NCBI GenBank assembly: GCA_037349105.1
Contig: JAYJMM010000103.1
Span: 2,108,001-2,172,000 of the forward strand
DNA: 64,000 nt
From: Limnomonas spitsbergensis
Taxonomy: Eukaryota > Chlorophyta > Chlorophyceae > Chlamydomonadales
Direction of reading: 5' to 3'
Position 1 is the first letter of the stretch; each line of letters opens with the position of its first letter. Of this stretch, positions 55,901-64,000 are shown one piece after another. The position numbers and the translations under genes were made by a program. The notes under the pieces were generated by a model, which saw nothing but the letters and a program-made list of their open reading frames with translations, had not been told where the DNA came from and did no database searches.

Positions 55901-57556
55901 GGAATTCTCCCTCCCTTCCTCCCACCTCCTTCAAGCGCATCTGCCCTCGCTCTCGGCAGACACCTGGAATTCTCCCTCCCTTCCTCCCACCTCCTTCAAC
56001 CGCATCTGCCCTCGCTCTTGGCTCACACCTGGAATTCTCCCTCCCTTCCTCCCACCTCCTTCAACCGCATCAGCCCTCGCTCTTGGCTCACACCTGGAAT
56101 TCTCCCTCCCTTCCTCCCACCTCCTTCAACCGCATCAGCCCTCGCTCTTGGCTCACACCTGGAATTCTCCCTCCCTTCCTCCCACCTCCTTCAACCGCAT
56201 CAGCCCTCGCTCTTGGCTCACACCTGGAATTCTCCCTCCCTTCCTCCCACCTCCTTCAACCGCATCAGCCCTCGCTCTTGGCTCACACCTGGAATTCTCC
56301 CTCCCTTCCTCCCACCTCCTTCAACCGCATCAGCCCTCGCTCTTGGCTCACACCTGGGATTGTCCCTCCCTTCCTCCCACTTCCTTCAACCGCATCAGCC
56401 CTCGCTCCTGGCTCACACCTGGAATTCTCCCTCCCTTCCTCCCACCTCCTTCAACCGCATCTGCCCTCGCTCTTGGCTCACACCTGGAATTCTCCCTCCC
56501 TTCCTCCCACCTCCTTCAACCGCATCAGCCCTCGCTCTTGGCTCACACCTGGAATTGTCCCTCCCTTCCTCCCACCTCCTTCAGCCGCATCAGCCCTCGC
56601 TCTTGGCTCACACCTGGAATTCTCCCTCCCTTCCTCCCACCTCCTTCAACCGCATCTGCCTACTCTCTTGGCTCACACCTGGAATTCTCCCTCCCTTCCT
56701 CCCACCTCCTTCAACCGCATCAGCCCTCGCTCTTGGCTCACACCTGGAATTCTCCCTCCCTTCCTCCCACCTCCTTCAACCGCATCTGCCCTCGCTCTTG
56801 GCTCACACCTGAGATTCTCCCTCCCTTCCTCCCACCTCCTTCAACCGCATCAGCCCTCGCTCTTGGCTCACACCTGGAATTGTCCCTCCCTTCCTCCCAC
56901 CTCCTTCAACCGCATCAGCCCTCGCTCTTGGCTCACACCTGGAATTCTCCCTCCCTTCCTCCCACTTCCTTCAACCGCATCTGCCCTCGCTCTTGGCTCA
57001 CACCTGGGATTGTCCCTCCCTTCCTCCCACTTCCTTCAACCGCATCTGCCTTCGCTCTTGGCTCACACCTGGGATTGTCCCTCCCTTCCTCCCACCTCCT
57101 TCAACCGCATCTGCCCTCGCTCTTGGCTCACATCTGGGATTGTCCTTCCCTTCCTCCCACCTCCTTCAACCGCATCTGCCCTCGCTCTTGGCTCACACCT
57201 GGGATTGTCCCTCCCTTCCTCCCACCTCCTTCAATCACATCTGCCCTCGCTCTTGGCTCACACCTGGGATTGTCCCTCCCTTCCTCCCACCTCCTTCAAT
57301 CACATCAGCCCTCGCTCCTGGCTCACACCTGGGATTGTCCCTCCCTTCCTCCCACCTCCTTCAATCACATCTGCCCTCGCTCCTGGCTCACACCTGGGAT
57401 TGTCCCTCCCTTCCTCCCACCTCCTTCAATCACATGAGCCCTCGCTCTTGGCTCTCGCACCTGGGCTTCCTCGTGTTGCTGTTGGGGCTGAAAGCGGAGG
57501 TGGCACTCAGGTCCAGCTGTTTGACCCAGCACGATTGGGACGCCTCTTCACTCAGC
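49938..57556 (-). CDS. arsH: ArsH-type NADPH-dependent FMN reductase, seven exons
   Basis: Exons in transcript order: 57556-57461, 53924-53768, 53421-53343, 51753-51668, 51286-51164, 50411-50302, 50052-49938. All phases match, giving 254 aa ending in TGA; bacterial ArsH is about 230-240 aa. Signatures in order: [18 protein letters not shown] (FMN phosphate loop), [89 protein letters not shown] and PFLVDRHSERE. ArsH proteins are flavoproteins that oxidise trivalent organoarsenicals and reduce quinones; an arsenic role here is inferred. The C-terminal exon ends in a Glu/Lys/Ala-rich helix ([18 protein letters not shown]). The first listed exon lacks an ATG and has an acceptor-like CATCAG at its start, so a short upstream exon probably remains unseen. 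Three of its introns hold reiterated junctions, including a 3-kb array. Confidence 0.92.
50100..50290. other. C-rich intron of arsH
   Basis: The intron between the last two arsH exons, on the plus strand rich in CCCACCAACAGC-like sequence. No gene. Confidence 0.5.
51031..51055 (-). repeat. Copy of the donor of the fifth arsH exon
   Basis: The true exon end is GTGGACAGAGTTTGACGAG|GT at 51164/51163. A diverged copy, GTGGACCGAGTTCGACAAG|GT, lies about 110 bp inside the following intron. Confidence 0.65.
51765..52975 (-). repeat. Array of about nine decayed copies of the fourth arsH exon's 5' edge
   Basis: On the minus strand, units of about 130-137 bp carry the motif GCAG|CTGTCTTTAAGAACCAGA plus TTGACTGGATCCCCCTCAGC. 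This is the acceptor and first half of the exon at 51753-51668. The cores lie near 51858, 51990, 52120, 52250, 52388, 52522, 52660, 52796 and 52930. Copies have stops or substitutions ([31 protein letters not shown]) and none continues into the second half of the true exon. Confidence 0.9.
53636..53790 (-). repeat. Three copies of the donor of the second arsH exon
   Basis: The true junction CACCCACCCCAAG|GTGAGCA at 53768/53767 recurs as CACCCACCCCAAG|TTGAGCA and CACCCACCACAAG|GTGAGCA at about 60-70 bp intervals into the intron. Confidence 0.85.
53925..54475 (-). repeat. Acceptor-side array of the first long arsH intron
   Basis: About nine units of roughly 58 bp, each with the minus-strand motif TCACCCTGGATC and a TTGACACTGAARCCTAAAA segment. 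The true acceptor (CACCCTGGATCTGGCAG|GATC) is the last unit; copies near 54263 and 54403 also keep the TGGCAG or TGGTAG. Confidence 0.8.
54475..57455 (-). repeat. 65-bp donor-side minisatellite, about 46 units, in arsH
   Basis: On the minus strand each unit carries AATTCCAG|GTGTGAGCCAAG or AATCCCAG|GTGTGAGCCAAG. This matches the true donor of the exon ending at 57461 (AAGCCCAG|GTGCGAGAGCCAAG). The unit has no stop in any plus-strand frame, which creates plus-strand open frames of up to 1013 codons of (L/S/P)-rich repeat; these are artefacts. The array fills most of a 3.5-kb intron. Confidence 0.92.
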
Positions 57557-57854
57557 CTGATGGCGAGGGGAGTAAAGGCGTGTGTGTGTGGGGGGGGGGC
57601 GAGCGTCTGACCCTTGTCTGGTCGAGTTGATTAGTTGCATGCCTGCGACGTTTGGAATCTTGAATCCAGGGAGGCCGGTCGTGCACCCTGTGCAGTCGAA
57701 GCATATATATAATAAAAGCACCGCATAACCGGATAGGGTGTGTGGCCCTGTGCACCCTATTTTGCATATTTATCACGATCACCACACAGGCAAAAATCAC
57801 ATAACTTCGCGCTGCACGATAGCGATATTAGGGAAATCGTTATTTTCGGCCGCG

Positions 57855-57945
57855 CGGCGGCAATTTCGACTGGATTTGACTGAATATTTACACCGACAAA
57901 AATCACCGACAAAATCCAGTCAAATCCAGTGAAAATTGCCGCCGC
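57855..57945. repeat. Foldback repeat
   Basis: GGCGGCAATTTCGACTGGAT plus TTGACTG on the left pairs with the right-arm complement ending AAAATTGCCGCCG around a loop of about 35 bases. About 25 of 27 arm positions match. No coding content. Confidence 0.7.
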
Positions 57946-57949
57946 CGCC

Positions 57950-60934
57950 TGAACACCATTTGCCCCGCCTGTAAGAGACCAGTCCACGCAGCTGGTAACT
58001 TAAACTAATTTCAAACCGTGCAGCTGGTTCGCGCACCCCAACAAATTAATCAGTTCATAGTGGAGTCAAACCGGTTCTATGGCACATGACATTTGAGGAT
58101 GCACCCGCGACCGATTCTGATCCCCCCTGACCCTTTGCACTTTGTAATTCCCTCCTACTTGGTTTTGTAACCCTCCTACTAGATTTTGTGAAAGGAGGCA
58201 CCACATCTTCCATGCCATTGCTTGGACAAGAAGGCAGGGGGAGTGGATGGTGATATTCAGCACCAGTCTGCAAGAGTTGATTCAGTGTGCGCCAGAACAC
58301 GTCTGCGGGGCCGCCCAGCAGACCTTGACTGGCCTACGGCTGGTGTTTCAGATTTCTAGCTGTCTGGCATTCACTGCAAGGTTTAGGGTTCAGGGGTTAG
58401 AGGTTACGGGTTTTCAATGCTGTTTTTATCTTTTCTTTTGCTTGGAGTTTACATCGGAGAGGCCGGTCGCCGCCCTACCCTAGAAAACCTGAGACGCAAA
58501 CAAAATAAAACACCCCGGGTGCACACGTGACCCTCGTCGGCATTTGGGAAAAGGCGACGTTTCATCCCACACTTGGAGCTGTACCGTACTGCCGCTTATT
58601 CCACACTCGGACCTCTGGTGTGAATGTGTGACCATGTCTGTCCCCTTCAACCAACCTTGCCCCGCCAGACACACCTCCTATCCATACCTGTGGGGCCAAT
58701 GCGTCTGCCCCTCCTGTGGGGGTGGGGCCTCAGGTAGCGAACTAGGGCAAGCGGGCTGAGCCTGAGGCGGGCTTGGCTGGGCCTGAGGGGTCACGACAAG
58801 AGGGGTAAGGGGAAGGTCAGACGAGAGGGTGGGGTGAGCAACACAGAGGAGGGGGAGGGGGGGTCAGTGGGAGAGGTGTGAGGTTTCAACTGGTTGAGGT
58901 GTGAAGGTGCCAGTGGGGGAGATCTGAGGGTGCGAGGGGGAGGGGTGTGAGGGTGCAAGGAGGCACATGAGGGTGAACAGCTGAATTGCATGGGCAGCCT
59001 GTAGCTAGTGAGCCACCTGTTGTCCCCTGTACCGGAAGCACAGAATTTAGAGGAGACTAGGGGACCCCCCAATGCGACAAGTCAAAAGAGCACGAGCAGG
59101 CCCTCCTCCTAGTCATCCTTCAGAGCCCGTGCGATGGGCGAAAGAAAGCAGACGAGCACGGGAAGGCCTTCCTATTCTGACTGACAAGCCCGCACGATGA
59201 CTAAAAGCTAGATGCGTTCATCGCTCGGGCACCACACGCAGCTGCAGACACACACCGAGCACATGAGCGGCCTCGCCATCATCGTGCGACGCAACAGCGC
59301 ACTGGCGACTAGCCTTGGCTGCTGCTGGCTGATCAGCGGCGCGTTGAATCGGCACAGCGATGATATCATACCGGAGCTTCAATGCTAATGAGATAGGCTG
59401 TGCGCCTCGGGACGGCTGGGATGGGATGTTGTCGTGTTGCAATGGATGGGTAACGGCTGGGCTGGGGCTAGAGAGGGAGGCCGGAGCTGCTTTGCACCAA
59501 TCTGTGGCGATTGTTTATAAAGCGGACGCACCGCGCTGGCAGAGCAGGCTGGCAGATAGACAGGAGATGGCTCCGAATTCTAGTCGGTGTGCGGCGAGCC
59601 GGCGACTGGGCCATGCGGCGCGAAAAAAGGAATATTCGTAATTAGTATCCTCGCCATGCATGTGCATGTGTTCATGGGTGGGAATCTGCTGCCACTGGCT
59701 TCGCCTCGTTCCGCATCATTTAGCGAGACAATTGAGCTGCATACGTACACGAATAGGGGGGTCGGGAGATTCGCACTAGACATGACGAGACTCGTGTCGG
59801 GAGGTGAGGAAGAAGGTCATGTGCTGGGGGCGGCAACCCATTTTGGTAGATAGGCAGCTACCACTGCCGGCTTGCGCACTCCACCCTAGGACGACGCATT
59901 AGTGCCAAGAGTGTCGAGACGATGACCAGTGCTGCTCGTGTTCTTGTTACCTGGGCCGCTGTTGCAGGTGTCACGGAAGACATCGTCGAGCAATATCGGG
60001 TGTGGCAGCTGATCCTTCTCTGGATTTAAAATCGTCGTTTAGACCGCTTCCTTGGAGACGATGATGAGCTAATCGCGCGTTTGAATTGGGCACCAGGCAC
60101 GTTTCGCCAGAACCAGGAGCCAACGAGCTAGCGTGCATGACACGAAGGAACGGGGGCATGCCCCGTTGTTGAACCGAAGAGTCAGTTCTGTGATAACCTT
60201 ATGTGCATTATGCGTAACTGATTTCCTGAATTGCTGCAGGGAGGTCGAGTGACCAGTCAAGCGAAGTTCTTGGGCACGAGAGCCCCCCCCCTAGAGCCAT
60301 CAAAGTTCCCACCATATTTTGAAATGACAAGTGTTCATCCCATGGAATTTATTCTCTTGTACTCGCGCAGTGATACAGCCGTTGCAGTCATCTACCGCGA
60401 CAATTTCACGGTCTAAGGGGCAGCGCCAAAAAGGCCGAAGTGAAGGGTCCGGTCTATATCCGCAAGGCACATGCATGCCAGCAGTCAGCACCCCATGGTC
60501 CTTTGTTAGCCAGCTCGACACCCGATACGTGCATGGTGCATGTAACGTCAATCTAATGTCAACATTTTGTGGGTGACATGCATAATACCCATACATATAA
60601 GGTTAAAATTCAGGTTTGTGAAGCGATTATTATAGCCCCTAACATAAAACAACCATATTACCAATCAATCTATGCAGCGCCTGCGGTTAACTGCAGAGAC
60701 TGGGCTAGGGCCACCGGTCACCTCTGGCCTCTGGTAATGCCTCAGGAGCGGGATGCAGTCCAGCACAGTCTGCTCAAACACGTGTGCCAGACTGCATGGC
60801 TACATCCATCCTTCTCCAGCTGGAGGGTCGAAAAGGAGTTGCAGATCCAGCCGTTACATTGAGGTTGGTGGCAGCTCGTGCTTCGCTTCTACAACGCAGT
60901 GGCAGCACTAGCTATCTACTCAGCAAGACAGCAC
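57950..60934. other. Gene-poor region right of arsH
   Basis: A fragment of the TCAGCTACA-family core lies at 58313-58380 (CAGACCTTGACTGGCCTACG). 58790-58990 is purine-rich. Frames on both strands at 59218-59853 and 60300-60596 show no domain. Promoter and first exon of arsH should lie near 57560-58300 but are not visible. Confidence 0.4.
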
Positions 60935-61235
60935 CCTCATGGCGGCAGCCATGGTGGCCAACATGCAACTCGCGGCCAGAATGAGCACTGGAAAGCACAA
61001 CAGGTGCCTTGGAAGAGCTGGAGCGGAGAACAGCAACTCCCAAACTGTGTCAGACACTCAGACAGCGACTGACCTTCAGCCGCTACTTGTCACGGAGGTA
61101 CTGGCGCAAGGGGACGCAGTCTAAAAGCAGGCGCAGCATGTGATATGACCGGCTGCTGGGGATCCCATGGATCCCGCCTCCCATAACGGGTCTGCAGCTG
61201 CCCACCGAACCTGGTTTCAGCATACGGCGGGCGCT
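60935..61235 (+). pseudogene. Dispersed coding-like segment, copy 2 (degraded)
   Basis: The plus-strand frame with MAAAMVANMQLAARMSTGKH and ATDLQPLLVTEVLAQGDAV stops early. A later piece (AACCTGGTTTCAGCATACGG) corresponds to the PGFSLRRVL part of the copy at 18690-19045 in another frame. It is a broken relative of that segment. Confidence 0.5.
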
Positions 61236-62461
61236 TGAAATTTTAAGGAGGGGTCCTTCTGCAGCAAAATGTGTAGGCGATGCTTGAAATAGAGCTAGGT
61301 ACTGTAGAGGTGAATTAAGAGGTTTGTCGGTAAATTTTGGTGTCTAGGTGAAACGGGAGTTCCATAGGGGCAGGGATCATCGTGTCGGCAAATGTTTACT
61401 AAACATACGGTGTTCAGTTTTTTGAGGAACCAGAAACAGGCCGGGGCTTGGCCGAAAATTGTTCGATTCTGCGCATGCCCAGAGCCATACCAGGAACAGG
61501 GCATGTGCTTGTGTGCGCACAGACTTAGAGGTGCGGCTTGGTGCGGTTCAGCATGGCTGACACCAGAGGACGGCGCAGTGGTCAACAACGTGAGCCATGC
61601 TGCTGCCGGCAACGCTGGGCAAAGGGCAAGCATGTGCATGATGCTCTTCGTGTTTGCTTCCAATGCCTTGGCGTCTGGGACAAGCTTAGGGAGAGGCTTG
61701 GGGCAGATCCCAGGATGGCGCCACAGACTTTTACCTGATATACCGGAGCATGCACAGGTGAGAGGCCCTTTCCTAGCTGGCTATTTGTTTGCCGACGTGG
61801 CCGAGCTTCATTTTAGCATGGCCCAGAGGTGTAACGTCATTGACAGGTGTGAGGCCCTGGCTATCGTGGAGGATGTCAATGATGTTACTTCTCCGGGCCC
61901 TCCTCAAGAGGGCTCGGCAGCAGAGTATGTGATCCCCCTTGGCTTTTGCGGAGGATGTGATAAAAAATGTTGAGGGTTTAAGCAGGGCCTAGAGGTGTAA
62001 CGTCATCAACACATTGTTGAGGGCTGGTTTCAAAAGGGGATGGGGGCTCGCATTCATTTTCCTTCGGTGGGCAGTGTTCTTTCCTTTTTGGTCCTATTAT
62101 CCTTTCTGTCCTCCCTTTTAACTTGCTCAAGGCTACACTTTAGAAGGGCTGGTGAATCTTCGGACTGCCTCTCCTTTCGGGTGGGGGCGTTTTGTCCCTT
62201 GTCGCCTTTATTTCTGTCTTCCCCCTTGCCTAGAGTGTCTTTTGCCCCAACCAGGGCGCCCACGGGGCTGAGTCTGCTTGAGCAGGTCTTACAGGTCAAT
62301 GACCTCTGGGCCTTGCTCAAACAGACTCGGCCGCGTGGGCGCCGAACTAAAGAGTTGGGGGGAAAGATAGAAACAAAGACAAGGAGGCAGGACAACAAAA
62401 CGAGACAGAGTGTGTCCTACACAAAGGTCCTACATGTGCACTGTCATCAACTGAGTATAAA
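61236..62461. other. Diverged single units of the 51-bp repeat family and flanks
   Basis: 61815-61990 holds inverted and direct AGGTGTAACGTCAT and GGGCCCTCCTCAAGAGGGCT units. 62280-62400 holds GACCTCTGGGCCTTGCTCAA, ACTCGGCCGCGTGGG and the AGAGTTGGGGGGAAAG flank also seen after 18280. The plus-strand frame 61392-61973 crosses these units and is not a convincing gene. Confidence 0.55.
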
Positions 62462-63530
62462 GATAAAGAAAGAAAGCTACGCCCTATTAGGGCGTGGAGA
62501 TTAAGGAAACAACGCAGCTTGGGGCCGTAGCCACATCCGCGCCGTTACAATGAGGCAAAAAGAAAGAAGCAACTTCCTCACGGTGGTTTTCTCTTATGGG
62601 TTTGCGTTATTGGCCCAGTGACAGGCTTCGTGGAGGAAAACTATTCGAGTCTGCGTCTGGTTTGTACTATGCTATGCAAGAGTTTCATCGAATGGACATG
62701 CATTTTCTGGGCGCATTTCTTAGCATGGAACGCGGTGATCCCTAGAGACATCATGGCTTCAATTGTGTGCTTATTATAAATAGTGCCCGATGTGCCGATC
62801 AAGATTGGAATAATTTGTATATTGTTTCGTTGGTGCCCGTTCAAGGTCAGTAGCTCAACGAGGTCAGTGTGCTGGTTTAAGCAAGCTTTTAACTGGTCCC
62901 CATGCTCAGTGTCTCTGCAATACTTAAATTCCCCAATGTGGACTACAAAGTACAAAGTCCTTCTTTTGTCCTGTCGTTTGCATCAACAACATGTCAGGCT
63001 GCAATTTCGTTTTCATTTGGACGGCTCCAAGTGCTGGTGCCGCAGCGTGGGGATACAGTACGAGGGGACTTTATTCATCAGCATGGCTGGTGCTCCTGCT
63101 CTCTCACACTTCTCGGCCGTCCCCAGGTCTGCCATGACGATGTCCCCTCCCATGCTGCCTTCCGATACAGCCCTCAGCAAAATCCTTCCTGTGCCATGGT
63201 GGCGCATTATGTACATCTTTTGCATTTCGGGGTGCCTGCATTCGCCTGTGATATGGCCTGCACTGTCGTGCTCTCCACACAAGGGGCATTTGTCCGTGGG
63301 ACTTTTGCCCTACCTGAAAGCCACCTTGTTATTCCAAAGGCATCCATGTCGCCATCGAAGGGCTGTTTTCTTCTCGGCCAGAGTGATTCCCGGGTGGTTA
63401 AAGAAACTGTTGATGAGGGCCCCATCAGCAATCGCGTGCAACCGTTGCCACCCTTGAAAGGACTGGCGGAAGAGAATATAATGTAAATCCTATTCCCATT
63501 GCTCGTTCGACATGTCACGAGGGACACCTA
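62462..63530 (-). mobile_element. RLE-type non-LTR retrotransposon (LINE) 3' region, copy 2, broken
   Basis: Read on the minus strand: FFNHPGITLAEKK, then a TAG stop, then the zinc knuckle CPLCGEHDSAGHITGEC, MYIMRHHGTGRILLRA (RHN-type motif) and ADLGTAEKC. The frame shifts into LQPDMLLMQ (PD motif) and shifts again into VVHIGEFKYCRDTEHGDQLK, IPILIGTSGTIYNKHT and SIVQTRRRLE. One stop and at least two frameshifts make it non-functional. It shares order and sequence with copy 1 at 3655-4432 but keeps the knuckle. The 3' UTR 62560-62462 carries the ACGCCCTATTAGGGCGT hairpin and an AAAGAAAG tail. Minus-strand frames up to 64000 may be further upstream parts. Confidence 0.78.
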
Positions 63531-64000
63531 CTGGTCGGAGACGACAGCTCGAGGATTTGACTGCTACACCTCAAGCAGGCAAGAACATACCTACAACATG
63601 CATGCATGTGCGTGCTCTGCTTGTCATACTGCTGCTCCTGGAGTGGAAACGAACTGCACAGTGTGGTGAAATCAAGGACCCGGTTTGGGGCTCCACCTTG
63701 ACGTATACTCTCTGGCGCCTGGTCACGCCCTTAAACTCGTCCACAATTGAGCTGAAAGAATTACCGAATCGCATTGCACATGGGTGCCCAACAATTTTGA
63801 CCAAGTCGCACGTCGATGTTGAAGATCTTCATGAACAAAATTTGACCATTCGGACCTGCTGTCTTGAACACACACGTCCTACGACGAGGTAATCTAGAAA
63901 AATTGAGCAGACGTTGAACTACAGGAAGGATCATGAAGACACTTTCGCCAACGGATCCAATCAGAATTGCGAGCTCACCAGGACTGCCGGTCGACATATG
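63531..64000 (-). other. Possible upstream LINE sequence at the window edge
   Basis: The minus-strand frames 63804-63571 and 63997-63761 are open and lie immediately 5' of the LINE copy 2 fragment. I see no reverse-transcriptase motif in them, so membership of the element is inferred from position only. Confidence 0.3.

Noticed and set aside
54589..57630. 1013-codon plus-strand open frame
   Set aside because: It is the 65-bp minisatellite read in a frame without stops; it lies inside an arsH intron on the other strand.

Overview
The window looks like nuclear DNA of a green alga, most likely a chlorophycean/volvocalean species. The genes are intron-rich with GT..AG introns, coding exons are GC-rich, and linkers are rich in Ala, Ser and Gly. 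The gene families fit: an EGF-exostosin glycosyltransferase and a diverged RLE-type LINE. Satellite-like repeats fill the introns. The lineage is inferred from style; the species cannot be read from the sequence. There is no bacterial operon structure.

Five protein genes were assembled exon by exon, with splice phases that close. (1) 5875-16564, plus: an apparently complete 8-exon EGF/exostosin glycosyltransferase of 870 aa. (2) 21820-26614, minus: a GSTCD-like SAM-dependent methyltransferase, 3' six exons. (3) 36219-42174, plus: a type-II thioesterase-like alpha/beta hydrolase, N-terminus not found, with Gly in place of the usual nucleophile Ser. (4) 44167-48320, minus: a leucine-rich-repeat protein. 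(5) 49938-57556, minus: ArsH, an NADPH-dependent FMN reductase, nearly complete. A canonical tRNA-Arg(CCG) lies at 32763-32835. The genes show no shared pathway; they are independent, convergent or divergent nuclear genes.

Between and inside the genes are two degraded minus-strand copies of an RLE-type non-LTR retrotransposon (3655-4432 and 62462 to about 63530), a 3'-end-only copy at 15038-15135, and a MITE family of about 195 bp with terminal inverted repeats (12978, 15537, 40350, remnant at 6793). There are also other dispersed repeats, a 51-bp tandem array at 17613-18280 and many minisatellites.

The most striking observation is a recurrent pattern in three unrelated genes. The intronic minisatellites are tandem copies of the adjoining exon-intron junction. 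Next to donors, the exon end plus AG|GT is reiterated into the intron; next to acceptors, the intron end plus exon start is reiterated upstream. Unit sizes run from 18 to about 135 bp and copy numbers from 2 to about 46. Many units carry the AGGT core or a usable acceptor AG. This looks like a mode of intron growth driven by splice-junction duplication, and in one gene the array is in frame and could yield variable hexapeptide inserts.

The remaining stretches (1-430, 838-3654, 4433-5874, 16565-21819, 26615-32762, 32836-35600, 42175-44166, 48321-49937, 57557-62461) hold repeats, low-complexity tracts or nothing I can assign.
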